From Streptomyces sp. NBC_00554 (GTDB lineage Bacteria > Actinomycetota > Actinomycetes > Streptomycetales > Streptomycetaceae), in the NCBI RefSeq assembly GCF_041431135.1, contig NZ_CP107799.1:6634001-6698000 (forward strand): a stretch of 64,000 bases of DNA, in the 5' to 3' direction. Positions 41,822 through 50,582 of the stretch are shown piece after piece. The translations under genes and the position numbers were made by a program. Under the pieces are notes generated by a model, which did not search any database, was not told the DNA's origin, and saw only the letters and a list, made by a program, of their open reading frames with translations. The stretch's first letter is position 1, and each line of letters begins with the position of its first letter.

Positions 41822-43410
41822 CCGTGAAGGTCAGCATCGTCATCCCGGTCTACAACGCGGGGGAGTACATCGAGCGCCCGATCAGCTCGATCCTGAAGCA
41901 GACGCTGCCGCAGGAAGAGATCGAGGTGATCTTCGTCGACGACGGGTCGACCGATGACTCCGCGGAGCGGCTCCAGTCGGTGGCCGAAAAGACTGAGAAC
42001 TTCCGGGTGCTCTCCATGCCGAACTCGGGCTGGCCCGGGCGCCCCCGTAACGTCGGTGTCGCCAGCGCACTCGGCGAGTACGTGCATTTCCTCGACCAGG
42101 ACGACGGCTTGGGCCCGAAGGCGCTGGAGGTCATGTACGACCGGGCGCTGAAGAACAATTCCGACATCGTCGTCGGCAAGGTGAAGGGGAACATGCGTGG
42201 CCCCATTCGCCTTTTCCGCGAGTCGGTCGAACGCACCGGTCCGGAGTTCGCCGAGCTGTACGAGACGCTGACTCCGCACAAGATGTTCCGGCGTCAGTTC
42301 CTGCTCGACAACGACATCACCTTCCAGGAAGGGCGCTGCCGTCTCGAGGACCAGATGTTCCTGGCGAAGGCCTTTCCGCTCGCCAAGAGCATCACGATCG
42401 TCGGCGATGTCGTGTGCTACGACTGGAGCAAGCGCGACGACGGCAGTAACAACAGCAAGGGCCGTACCGAGCCGGCGGAGTACTACCCGTGGCTTGCCAA
42501 GACCGCGCAGATCGTCAAGGCCAACACGACTCCCGGACCGGCGCGCGACGCCTTCCTGACGCGTAACTACCGGGTCGAAGTCCTGCGGAACACCGCCACG
42601 ACGGGTTTCCTGAACGGCGATCCCCACAGCATGGGGCACTACGAGGCGGCCCGGAAGGTAGTCGTCGAGGAGTACTCGGACTCCGTCCGTGAGGGGCTGC
42701 CGCCGCTCTGGCGGTTCCGCGCCGAACTGCTCGAGGCCGACCGGGTCGAGGACCTGCGCAAGGTGGCCAAGCGTTACCGCGACGCCGTCAGCGAGGTCGA
42801 GTTCAGCGGACCCGTGCGCTGGCGGAAGGGCGCCCTTGTGGCGCCGTTCCGTGCCCGGCTGCGGTACGAGGACGGTGCCACGGTGAAGGTCAGGAAGCTG
42901 GCCGACGGCTACGGCCTCGACCTCGCCCTGGTCCACGGGATCGACGGCGGACCCGACTGGACCTTCAAGGACATCGAGAACCGTGCGGCCATCGATTTCC
43001 AGCTGCGACAGCGCAACAAGTCGCAGGCCTGGTTCCCCGAAGTCGAGTCCAAGGTGACTGTCACCGCTGACGGGACCGTGGAGATCCAGGGAACCCTCCG
43101 CATCGACCCCGACACCGCCGCGTGCGGCGGTCGGCTCCCCAAGGGCCTCTACGACGTTCACGTCAACGTCCAGCTGCTCGGGATCGACCGGATGGCCCGT
43201 GTCGAGGGCGGCCCGGTGAGTGAACTGCTGCCCTGCGGCGGTGCGCGCTCGCAGCGCCAGAACATCCAGGCCGCCCCCTACTGGACCCGGGACGGGCGGC
43301 TGGCTCTGGACATCGGCGGAAACATGCACAAGGTGCCGGACAAGTCGGCCGGATCCCAGACCGCTTGGCGCAGAGTCGCCAAGAAGGTCAAACGAGTTCT
43401 CGCATCCTGA
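41818..43410 (+). CDS. Family 2 glycosyltransferase with C-terminal extension (TarS/TarP-like layout)
   Basis: A 530-residue protein. Residues 1-220 form a GT-A fold (VSIVIPVYNAGEYIERPISS, VIFVDDGSTDDSAER, DXD as DQDDG). The region to about 330 is helical and the C-terminal 200 residues are beta-rich, resembling wall teichoic acid glycosyltransferases. In the middle of an L-rhamnose operon, rhamnosylation of a wall polymer or glycan is a good guess. There is no signal peptide, so it is cytoplasmic. It is coupled by a four-base overlap to rmlD. Confidence 0.82.
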   Translation: MTVKVSIVIPVYNAGEYIERPISSILKQTLPQEEIEVIFVDDGSTDDSAERLQSVAEKTENFRVLSMPNSGWPGRPRNVGVASALGEYVHFLDQDDGLGPKALEVMYDRALKNNSDIVVGKVKGNMRGPIRLFRESVERTGPEFAELYETLTPHKMFRRQFLLDNDITFQEGRCRLEDQMFLAKAFPLAKSITIVGDVVCYDWSKRDDGSNNSKGRTEPAEYYPWLAKTAQIVKANTTPGPARDAFLTRNYRVEVLRNTATTGFLNGDPHSMGHYEAARKVVVEEYSDSVREGLPPLWRFRAELLEADRVEDLRKVAKRYRDAVSEVEFSGPVRWRKGALVAPFRARLRYEDGATVKVRKLADGYGLDLALVHGIDGGPDWTFKDIENRAAIDFQLRQRNKSQAWFPEVESKVTVTADGTVEIQGTLRIDPDTAACGGRLPKGLYDVHVNVQLLGIDRMARVEGGPVSELLPCGGARSQRQNIQAAPYWTRDGRLALDIGGNMHKVPDKSAGSQTAWRRVAKKVKRVLAS

Positions 43411-43430
43411 CCCGGAGGTCCCGCTACATC

Positions 43431-44027
43431 ATGAAACCCCTCTCTATCGAAGGCGCCTGGGTCTACGAGCCCAACGTCTTTCCGGACGAGCGCGGTAGCT
43501 TCCACGAGTGGTTCGGCGGAGCGGATTTCCGGGCGAGCACCGGGCACGACCTGTCCCTGGCCCAGGCCAACTGCTCGGTCTCCCGCCGCGGCACCCTGCG
43601 CGGTATCCACTTCGCCGACGTGCCGCCGAGCCAGGCCAAGTACGTGAAGTGCGTACGCGGCGCGGTGCTCGACGCCATCGTCGACATCCGGGTCGGCTCC
43701 CCCACCTACGGGCAGTGGGAACTGGTCCGGCTCGACGACGAGACACACGCCTCGGTCTACCTGTCCGAAGGTCTCGGCCACGCCTTCCTGGCGCTGACCG
43801 ACGACGCGACGGTCGTCTACCTCTGTTCCGAGGGCTACGCACCGCAGCGGGAGCACGGCATCCATCCCCTCGATCCCGAGCTGGGCATCGAATGGCCGGC
43901 GGACGTGGAGCCGTTGCTGTCGGACAAGGATGCCGCTGCTCCGACGCTCGCGGACGCGGCGGCTCAGGGACTGCTCCCCAGATACGAGGACTGCATCGCT
44001 TATCGTGCGGACCTTGACAAGCGCTGA
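43431..44027 (+). CDS. rmlC: dTDP-4-dehydrorhamnose 3,5-epimerase
   Basis: A 198-residue cupin enzyme. Typical RmlC blocks: FPDERGSFHEWF, QANCSVSRRGTLRGIHF (active-site His), KYVKCVRGAVLDAIVDIR, YLSEGLGHAFLAL and YLCSEGYAPQREHGIHPLDP. It epimerises C3 and C5 of the dTDP-4-keto sugar. CGGAGG precedes ATG 43431. It completes the four rml genes. Confidence 0.94.
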   Translation: MKPLSIEGAWVYEPNVFPDERGSFHEWFGGADFRASTGHDLSLAQANCSVSRRGTLRGIHFADVPPSQAKYVKCVRGAVLDAIVDIRVGSPTYGQWELVRLDDETHASVYLSEGLGHAFLALTDDATVVYLCSEGYAPQREHGIHPLDPELGIEWPADVEPLLSDKDAAAPTLADAAAQGLLPRYEDCIAYRADLDKR

Positions 44028-44087
44028 GGTTACCGACCGGTAGGTGTTTACTCCCCGGTCAACTCCCCGCTAGCTTCCGTTGGATCG

Positions 44088-44918
44088 GTGTTTCGTCAAC
44101 TGCCAGTGAAGGGCGCGTTCCACGTGGATCGGCACGGAATTCTTCGCCAGCTGCACAAGGTTTACCGACCCCGCAACTATCTTGAGATCGGAGTCAATGA
44201 CGGCCGCAGCCTGACGCTGTCTCGAGTCCCCACGGTCGCCATCGACCCGGCATTCAAGGTGACGTCGGAGCTCAGCTGTGACGTGCACCTGGTCAAGGCG
44301 ACGAGCGATGCCTTCTTCGAGCGGAAGGACCCGCTGATCCACCTGCGGAACGGGCGCAACCCGTTCCGCGCTCTCGCCCGCCGCGATGTGCTGAACCTCC
44401 TCGGCGGTGAGCCGCGGCTCGACCTGTCGTTCATCGACGGCATGCACCTCTTCGAGTTCGCACTGCGGGACTTCATGAACGTCGAGCGGCACTCGCGCTG
44501 GTCGAGCGTGATCGTGCTGGACGACATGCTGCCGCGCGACGTCGACGAGGCGGCCCGCGACCGGCACACCGGGATGTGGACCGGCGACGTGTTCAAGGTG
44601 GCGCAGGTACTGCGGCGCTTCCGCCCCGATCTTGTGGTGGTGGAACTCGACACGGTTCCGACCGGTGTCGTCGCGATCTTCGGGGCGGACCCGACCAGCA
44701 CCGTGCTGAAGGACAACTACGACAAGATCATGGAGGAGTACCGCAGGGACGACCCGCAGGTCGTCCCGGAGGAAGTCCTGCTGCGCAAGAACGCCATCCA
44801 GGGCGAGGCCCTGCTCGGGGCGGACTTCTGGCCGGCCCTGGTCAGGGCCCGCAATCTGCGTCGCCCTCGCTCGGCGTTCGCGCCCATCCGCCGCAGCATC
44901 GAAGCGGTTGCCGGCTGA
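44088..44918 (+). CDS. Class I SAM-dependent methyltransferase-like protein
   Basis: A 276-residue protein with a class I methyltransferase-like N-half: YLEIGVNDGRSLTLSRVPTVAIDPAF is the SAM-binding GxG-type loop and following acidic strand, and RLDLSFIDGMHLFEFALRDF matches Methyltransf_24 members often linked to glycosyltransferase clusters. Start GTG 44088 is the first possible; GTG 44106 is an alternative. It lies downstream of rmlC after 60 bases. Substrate unknown; perhaps a sugar of the same polymer. Confidence 0.7.
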   Translation: MFRQLPVKGAFHVDRHGILRQLHKVYRPRNYLEIGVNDGRSLTLSRVPTVAIDPAFKVTSELSCDVHLVKATSDAFFERKDPLIHLRNGRNPFRALARRDVLNLLGGEPRLDLSFIDGMHLFEFALRDFMNVERHSRWSSVIVLDDMLPRDVDEAARDRHTGMWTGDVFKVAQVLRRFRPDLVVVELDTVPTGVVAIFGADPTSTVLKDNYDKIMEEYRRDDPQVVPEEVLLRKNAIQGEALLGADFWPALVRARNLRRPRSAFAPIRRSIEAVAG

Positions 44919-45088
44919 CACCGATTGACCCTCGGGCCGAGGACGACGGCCCGGGGGACAAGGCCGACTTCGTCGGCTGAAATGCGGGGCGCTGCCCCTG
45001 CCAGGGCCCGGTTTGACCCCCCGACCGGCGCCCCGTAACCTAGACCGTCGGCGTGTTCATTGCGCGCCATGCCCCTCGTAAACCCTTC

Positions 45089-45126
45089 CTTCCGGACTCT
45101 TCCGGAAGCCTCCCGGTCTCCGGGAG
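45089..45126 (+). promoter_or_regulatory. Two hairpins in the rplU leader
   Basis: CTTCCGG (45089-45095) pairs with CCGGAAG (45102-45108), and CTCCCGG (45110-45116) with CCGGGAG (45120-45126), adjacent in the leader about 65 bases before rplU. Such tandem hairpins resemble ribosomal protein autoregulatory leaders, but I cannot tie them to a known L21 leader class. Confidence 0.5.
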
Positions 45127-45192
45127 AGGCCGCTCGCCCTGCGTGCGGCTGGACTGCGAGGGTCCCGCTTCGAGTCAGAGAGTGAGATCCGC

Positions 45193-45513
45193 GTGTACGC
45201 CATCGTGCGCAGCGGTGGTCGCCAGCACAAGGTTGCTGTAGGCGACATCGTTGAGGTTGACAAGATTTCCACTGCCAAGGTTGGCGACACCGTAGAGCTC
45301 TCTACGCTGCTCGTTGTCGACGGCGAAGCCGTGACCAGCGACCCGTGGGTCCTGGCTGGGATCAAGGTCCAGGCCGAGATCGTGGACCACCACAAGGGCG
45401 TCAAGATCGACATCCTTCGGTACAAGAACAAGACCGGTTACCGCCGTCGTCAGGGCCACCGCCAGCAGTACACGGCGATCAAGGTCACTGAGATCCCCGC
45501 GGCTGCGAAGTAA
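45193..45513 (+). CDS. rplU: Large ribosomal subunit protein bL21
   Basis: A 106-residue bL21 with the family start MYAIVRSGGRQHKVAVGDIV and the conserved C-terminal YKNKTGYRRRQGHRQQYTAIKV. It binds 23S rRNA. GTG 45193. It is followed by rpmA after 14 bases, the universal rplU-rpmA-obg order. Confidence 0.97.
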   Translation: MYAIVRSGGRQHKVAVGDIVEVDKISTAKVGDTVELSTLLVVDGEAVTSDPWVLAGIKVQAEIVDHHKGVKIDILRYKNKTGYRRRQGHRQQYTAIKVTEIPAAAK

Positions 45514-45527
45514 GGGACTGAGGAGAC

Positions 45528-45782
45528 ATGGCACACAAGAAGGGCGCATCGTCCACTCGGAACGGTCGCGACTCCAATGCTCAGCGGCTCGGCGTGAAGC
45601 GCTTCGGCGGTCAGGTCGTCAACGCCGGTGAGATTCTGGTCCGCCAGCGCGGCACCCACTTCCACCCGGGCAACGGCGTCGGCCGTGGCAAGGACGACAC
45701 GCTGTTCGCCCTTGACGCCGGTGCGGTGGAGTTCGGTACCCACCGTGGCCGCAAGGTCGTGAACATCGTTCCGGTCGCCTGA
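45528..45782 (+). CDS. rpmA: Large ribosomal subunit protein bL27
   Basis: An 84-residue bL27: MAHKKGASSTRNGRDSNAQR with the N-terminal tail that reaches the peptidyl transferase centre, no N-terminal extension to cleave, then RQRGTHFHPGNGVGRGKDDTLF. TGAGGAG lies before ATG 45528. Confidence 0.97.
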   Translation: MAHKKGASSTRNGRDSNAQRLGVKRFGGQVVNAGEILVRQRGTHFHPGNGVGRGKDDTLFALDAGAVEFGTHRGRKVVNIVPVA

Positions 45783-45798
45783 CCGGTACTTTTCGCGA

Positions 45799-45837
45799 GG
45801 CGGACCTCACTTCCCTTTCGGGAAGCGGGTCCGCCTT
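45799..45837 (+). terminator. Hairpin between rpmA and obgE
   Basis: AGGCGGACC (45799-45807) pairs with GGTCCGCCT (45829-45837), enclosing CTTCCC/GGGAAG (45811-45816, 45821-45826); TTTC follows. Likely a terminator or attenuator that reduces expression of obgE relative to the ribosomal genes. Confidence 0.75.
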
Positions 45838-45917
45838 TCGCGTGTTTTCAATGGATGTGGCCCTAACGAGGGCACGACATCCAAAAGACTTTCCGTACGT
45901 AACTGGAGGCACATCCC

Positions 45918-47354
45918 ATGACCACCTTCGTGGACCGCGTCGAGCTGCATGTCGCCGCGGGTAGCGGAGGTCACGGCTGTGCCTCCGTACACCGGGAGAA
46001 GTTCAAGCCGCTCGGCGGCCCGGACGGCGGCAACGGCGGCCAGGGCGGTGACGTGATCCTCGTCGTCGACCAGGCCGTGACCACGCTGCTCGACTACCAC
46101 CACTCCCCGCACCGCAAGGCGACCAGCGGCAAGCCCGGCGAGGGCGGCAACCGCTCCGGCAAGGACGGGCAGGACCTGATCCTGCCGGTGCCGGACGGCA
46201 CGGTGGTGCAGGACAAGGCGGGCAACGTCCTCGCGGACCTGGTCGGCCAGGGCACGACGTACGTCGCCGCGGAGGGCGGCCGCGGTGGCCTCGGCAACGC
46301 GGCGCTGTCCTCGGCCCGCCGCAAGGCGCCCGGCTTCGCGCTGCTCGGTGTGCCCGGTGGCCTCCAGGACATCGTCCTTGAGCTGAAGACCGTCGCGGAC
46401 GTGGCACTCGTCGGCTACCCGAGCGCGGGCAAGTCCTCGCTGATCTCGGTGCTGAGCGCCGCCAAGCCGAAGATCGCGGACTACCCCTTCACGACCCTGG
46501 TCCCCAACCTCGGTGTGGTCACGGCCGGTTCGACGGTCTACACGATCGCCGACGTGCCCGGGCTCATCCCCGGCGCCAGCCAGGGCAAGGGGCTCGGCCT
46601 GGAGTTCCTGCGCCACGTCGAGCGGTGCAGCGTGCTGGTGCACGTCCTGGACACCGCGACCCTGGAGTCCGAGCGCGACCCCGTCTCCGACCTCGACATC
46701 ATCGAGGAGGAGCTGAAGCAGTACGGCGGTCTCGGCGACCGGCCGCGCATGGTCGTCCTCAACAAGATCGACGTACCGGACGGCAAGGACCTCGCCGAGA
46801 TGGTGCGGCCCGAGCTGGAGTCGCGCGGCTACCGCGTCTTCGAAGTGTCCGCGGTCGCGCACATGGGCCTCAAGGAGCTGTCCTACGCGCTCGCCGAGGT
46901 GGTCGCGCAGGGACGCGCCGCCAAGCCGACGGAGGAGGCGACCCGCATCGTCATCCGCCCGAAGGCCGTCGACGACGCCGGCTTCACCGTGGCCCGCGAG
47001 GAGGACGGCCTCTACCGCGTCCGCGGCGAGAAGCCCGAACGCTGGGTCCGCCAGACCGACTTCAGCAACGACGAGGCCGTCGGCTATCTCGCCGACCGCC
47101 TCAGCCGTCTCGGTGTCGAGACGGAGCTGATGAAGGCGGGCGCCCGCTCGGGCGACGGCGTCGCCATCGGCCCCGAGGAGAACGCGGTCGTCTTCGACTG
47201 GGAGCCCACGGTCATGGCCGGTGCGGAGATGCTCGGCCGCCGTGGCGAGGACCACCGGCTGGACGAACCGCGTCCCGCCACCCAGCGTCGCCGTGACAAG
47301 CAGGCGGAGCGGGACGAGGCCGAGAAGGAGTACGACGACTTCGAGCCCTTCTAG
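45918..47354 (+). CDS. obgE: GTPase Obg
   Basis: A 478-residue Obg GTPase: Gly-rich N-domain (GGPDGGNGGQGGDVILV), G domain with G1 GYPSAGKSS, G3 DVPGLIPGA, G4 NKID, and a C-terminal OCT domain (about 340-420, RPKAVDDAGFTVAREEDGLYRVRG). It links GTP status to ribosome assembly and, in Streptomyces, to the onset of sporulation. TGGAGG precedes ATG 45918. Confidence 0.97.
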   Translation: MTTFVDRVELHVAAGSGGHGCASVHREKFKPLGGPDGGNGGQGGDVILVVDQAVTTLLDYHHSPHRKATSGKPGEGGNRSGKDGQDLILPVPDGTVVQDKAGNVLADLVGQGTTYVAAEGGRGGLGNAALSSARRKAPGFALLGVPGGLQDIVLELKTVADVALVGYPSAGKSSLISVLSAAKPKIADYPFTTLVPNLGVVTAGSTVYTIADVPGLIPGASQGKGLGLEFLRHVERCSVLVHVLDTATLESERDPVSDLDIIEEELKQYGGLGDRPRMVVLNKIDVPDGKDLAEMVRPELESRGYRVFEVSAVAHMGLKELSYALAEVVAQGRAAKPTEEATRIVIRPKAVDDAGFTVAREEDGLYRVRGEKPERWVRQTDFSNDEAVGYLADRLSRLGVETELMKAGARSGDGVAIGPEENAVVFDWEPTVMAGAEMLGRRGEDHRLDEPRPATQRRRDKQAERDEAEKEYDDFEPF

Positions 47355-47447
47355 GCTCCCTGGCTGCCCGGGGCGCCTGGTACAGGTGCCGGGCCGTCCG
47401 GCTCGTACAACCCGTACGGCCCATTCCACTCGTACGAACAAACCGGT

Positions 47448-47475
47448 GCCCTGGGACTCACGCGAGTCCCAGGGC
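47448..47475 (+). terminator. Terminator hairpin after obgE
   Basis: GCCCTGGGACTC (47448-47459) pairs perfectly with GAGTCCCAGGGC (47464-47475) with a four-base ACGC loop; ATTCTC follows. It ends the rplU-rpmA-obgE unit. Confidence 0.85.
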
Positions 47476-47519
47476 ATTCTCAGTCTGTCCTCAGCATCTG
47501 CTCTTAATGTCCTCTTACC

Positions 47520-48722
47520 ATGGAGATTGATTGTTCGACACCTGACGCGGCGGCCGCTGAGACGGCCGCGCCGGCCCCGCTTCCGGTGGGTACCCGGCTG
47601 CTGCACATAGGTCCCCACAAGACCGGGACCACGTCGATCCAGGGCGCGCTGTTCGCCGCGAGGGACGCGATGGCCGAGCACGGCGTCGTCTTCCCGGCGC
47701 CCAGCAGACACCCGATGGAGGCCGCCCTGGGGGTCTGCGCCCGGCCCGGCATGATGGGCGAGACCAAGCCCACCGAGGGGCACTGGCAGCGGCTCGTGGA
47801 CCTGGTGCACGCCACCGGGAAGCGCACCTCGGTGGTCAGCAGCGAGTTCTTCGCCGACGCTCCCGACGACGAGACCATCGCCCGGATCGTCGACGACCTG
47901 GGCCGGGACCGCGTACACGTCCTGATCACCCTGCGCCCGCTCGCGAAGATCATGCCCTCGCAGTGGCAGCAGTACGTGCAGAACGGCCTGCGCATGGGCT
48001 ACGAGGACTGGCTGACGCACATGCTGCGCAAGGCCCCGTACGAGAAGCCCAACCCGAGTTTCTGGCGCCGGCACCGCCACGACCGGCTCGTGGAGCGCTG
48101 GGCGCGGGTCGTCGGCGCGGAGAACATCACCGTCGTCGTGGTCGACGACAGCGACCGCGGCGGCCTGATGCGCACCTTCGAATCGCTCCTCGGCCTGCCC
48201 GACGGCCTTCTGGAGGAGGTGCCGGACACGGCCAACCGCTCCCTCACGCTCGCCGAGACCGAAATGCTGCGGAAGCTCAACATGGAATTCCGCGGCAACG
48301 GACTGCCCGACGAGCTGTATTCCAAGCTCGTGCGCGGCGGCGCGGTCATGCATATGAAGAACACCTGCCGCCCCGCCCCGGGAGACGCGCGGATCAGCAC
48401 ACCGGTGTGGGCGCTGGAGGCCGCCGCGGGTATCGGCGCGGAAATGGCCGGGCGGATCGGGGCCATGGGCGTACGGGTTCTGGGCGATCCGGCGCTGCTG
48501 TCCGTCGTACCGGCCGTCGTACCGGCTCCGGAGGGCGCGGCGCCGGCGGGTGCGCGGATCGCTCCGGAGGTGGCGGCCCAGGCGCTGTACGGGGCGCTCG
48601 CCGTCGCGGCCGCCGCTCCTGCGCGCCGGGCGGCGCCGGTGCGTACTGTTCACCAGACCTCGTCCAGGGAACTCGTCCGGGTACTGGGTCACCGGGTTCT
48701 CAAGCGCCTGAAGCGGACCTGA
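47520..48722 (+). CDS. Sulfotransferase-like P-loop protein
   Basis: A 400-residue protein with the PAPS-binding-type P-loop HIGPHKTGTTSIQGAL (GPHKTGTT at residues 31-38) and a downstream VHVLITLRPLAKIMPSQWQQYVQ block that corresponds to the 3'-phosphate-binding strand of sulfotransferases. The Ala/Pro-rich C-terminal region (about 310-370) is less conserved. In this locus it may modify the wall polymer. Start ATG 47520 lacks a strong ribosome binding site. The acceptor is unknown. Confidence 0.72.
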   Translation: MEIDCSTPDAAAAETAAPAPLPVGTRLLHIGPHKTGTTSIQGALFAARDAMAEHGVVFPAPSRHPMEAALGVCARPGMMGETKPTEGHWQRLVDLVHATGKRTSVVSSEFFADAPDDETIARIVDDLGRDRVHVLITLRPLAKIMPSQWQQYVQNGLRMGYEDWLTHMLRKAPYEKPNPSFWRRHRHDRLVERWARVVGAENITVVVVDDSDRGGLMRTFESLLGLPDGLLEEVPDTANRSLTLAETEMLRKLNMEFRGNGLPDELYSKLVRGGAVMHMKNTCRPAPGDARISTPVWALEAAAGIGAEMAGRIGAMGVRVLGDPALLSVVPAVVPAPEGAAPAGARIAPEVAAQALYGALAVAAAAPARRAAPVRTVHQTSSRELVRVLGHRVLKRLKRT

Positions 48723-48825
48723 GTGAGGCGAAGCACTTGCCGCCGGAGTGAAGGACGCACGGAAATCGTGTGCAGTTACTCACAGCAAATCCGGACAATC
48801 CGGTTCGGGTTCTGGGAAGGCGCCT

Positions 48826-48887
48826 GCATGCAAGGTGAATAATCGGTTGCGTGCACATATGCAACAGACATCGCTCACCTTGCATGC
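48826..48887. repeat. Inverted repeat upstream of the CDP-ribitol synthase gene
   Basis: GCATGCAAGGTGA (48826-48838) and TCACCTTGCATGC (48875-48887) are perfect 13-base inverted copies; the 36-base spacer holds a smaller GTTGC/GCAAC stem. It lies 57 bases before the GTG start in relatively AT-rich DNA, so it may be an operator pair or a leader RNA. Confidence 0.7.
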
Positions 48888-48944
48888 CAGTAACCGAAAG
48901 TGGGACCATTCGTAGGTTCCCTGTCGCCCCAAGGTAGGTCACCT

Positions 48945-50444
48945 GTGTCTGAGCACTTTGCCAAGCCCCGTACCACCGCAGTGATCCTTGCTGGTGGGAC
49001 CGGACAGCGCGTGGGTCTGTCGATTCCGAAGCAGCTGCTGAAGATCGCCGGCAAGGCGGTCATCGAGCACACGCTGACCACCTTCGAGAACGCCGATTCG
49101 ATCGACGACATCATCGTGCTGATGGCTCCGGGCTATGTGCCGGACGTGGAGAAGATCGTTGCGAAGGCGGGCTTCGCCAAGGTGACGAGGATCATCGAAG
49201 GCGGCTCGACGCGGAACGAGACCACCGAGCGTGCCATCGCGGCCCTCGGTGAGGGCCTGGCCGAGGGCGAGGACGCCAACGTCCTGTTCCACGACGCCGT
49301 GCGCCCGCTGCTCTCCGAGCGTGTCATCGACGACTGCGTCACCGCCCTGGAGCGCTACCAGGCCGTCGACGTCGCCATCCCGTCCGCGGACACGATCATC
49401 GTGACCCGCACGCACGGCGAGGACGGCGAGTTCATCACCGAGATCCCGGACCGCTCCCGGCTGCGCCGCGGCCAGACGCCCCAGGCGTTCAAGCTGTCCA
49501 CGATCCGCCGGGCCTACGAGGTCGCCGCGAACGACCCGAACTTCCAGGCCACCGACGACTGCAGCGTCGTACTCAAGTACCTGCCGGACGTGCCGATCCA
49601 CGTCGTCGCGGGCGACGAGTACAACATGAAGGTCACGCAGCCCGTCGACGTCTTCATCGCCGACAAGCTCTTCCAGCTCGCCTCCACCGCCGCGCCCGAG
49701 CAGGCCGACGAGGCCGCCTACCGGGAGCTGCTCACCGGCAAGACCCTGGTCGTCTTCGGCGGCTCGTACGGCATCGGCAAGGACATAGCCGAACTCGCCG
49801 CGCGCTTCGGCGCCAAGACGTACGCGCTGGGCCGCTCGACCACCGGCACGCACGTCGAGAACCCGGAGGAGGTCGACGACGCGCTGTCCACGGCGTACGC
49901 GGAGACCGGGCGCATCGACTACGTCATCAACACCGCGGGCGTGCTGCGCATCGGCAAGCTCGCCGAGACCGACAACGCGACCATCGAGGAAGCGCTGAAG
50001 GTCAACTACCTGGCCCCGGTGCAGATCGCCCGCTCCTCCTACAAGTACCTGGCCGAGACCAACGGCCAGCTGCTCCTCTACACGTCCAGCAGCTACACCC
50101 GCGGGCGTGCCGAGTACAGCCTCTACTCCTCGACCAAGGCCGCCATGGTCAACCTGACCCAGGCGCTGTCCGACGAGTGGGCCGGCGACGGCATCCGCGT
50201 CAACTGCATCAACCCCGAGCGCACCGCGACCCCGATGCGGACCAAGGCGTTCGGCCAGGAGCCCGCGGGTTCGCTGCTCTCGTCCGAGGCCGTCGCGCAG
50301 ACCTCGCTCGACGTGCTGCTCTCCGAGCTCACCGGGCACGTGATCGACGTCCGTCAGCAGGACCCGACGGCCGGTGCCGGAACGGCCTCCGGTTTCGAGG
50401 CGGCCCTGGCCGCCGTCCTGGACCGCCAGGACGGCGTGGCATAA
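48945..50444 (+). CDS. Fused IspD-like cytidylyltransferase and SDR reductase (predicted CDP-ribitol synthase)
   Basis: A 499-residue bifunctional protein. Residues 10-240 form an IspD/TarI-like cytidylyltransferase (AVILAGGTGQRVG at 12-24, HDAVRPLLS, RRGQTPQAFK). Residues about 260-490 are an SDR (VVFGGSYGIGKDIAEL, INTAGVLRIG, YSLYSSTKA with YxxxK). The same fusion in Haemophilus (Bcs1/Acs1) reduces ribulose-5-phosphate and makes CDP-ribitol. GTG 48945 after AGGTAGG is preferred to an upstream ATG at 48900. The next gene is a TagF-like polymerase, which supports a teichoic-acid role. Confidence 0.85.
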   Translation: MSEHFAKPRTTAVILAGGTGQRVGLSIPKQLLKIAGKAVIEHTLTTFENADSIDDIIVLMAPGYVPDVEKIVAKAGFAKVTRIIEGGSTRNETTERAIAALGEGLAEGEDANVLFHDAVRPLLSERVIDDCVTALERYQAVDVAIPSADTIIVTRTHGEDGEFITEIPDRSRLRRGQTPQAFKLSTIRRAYEVAANDPNFQATDDCSVVLKYLPDVPIHVVAGDEYNMKVTQPVDVFIADKLFQLASTAAPEQADEAAYRELLTGKTLVVFGGSYGIGKDIAELAARFGAKTYALGRSTTGTHVENPEEVDDALSTAYAETGRIDYVINTAGVLRIGKLAETDNATIEEALKVNYLAPVQIARSSYKYLAETNGQLLLYTSSSYTRGRAEYSLYSSTKAAMVNLTQALSDEWAGDGIRVNCINPERTATPMRTKAFGQEPAGSLLSSEAVAQTSLDVLLSELTGHVIDVRQQDPTAGAGTASGFEAALAAVLDRQDGVA

Positions 50445-50464
50445 TCAATTAATCGATCTTCAGA

Positions 50465-50515
50465 ATTCAGGCCTCTGTGTTCGCGTGTTTTCCACGCATT
50501 CGCAGAGGCCTGAAT
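50465..50515 (+). terminator. Long hairpin between CDP-ribitol synthase and polymerase genes
   Basis: ATTCAGGCCTCTG (50465-50477) pairs with CAGAGGCCTGAAT (50503-50515); the loop contains a GCGTG/CACGC inner stem. The flanks are AT-rich. Probable terminator or attenuator inside the polymer gene pair. Confidence 0.75.
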
Positions 50516-50582
50516 CCGTAAAATTTCAAACTCTCTTTTTTGGCATTAAACCGGCACTCACCCCTCAAGAGCAGGTTTCTCC

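Noticed and set aside
45807..48692. Minus-strand open frame of 961 codons opposite obgE and the sulfotransferase-like gene
   Set aside because: It overlaps well-identified genes completely and reads as low-complexity antisense sequence.
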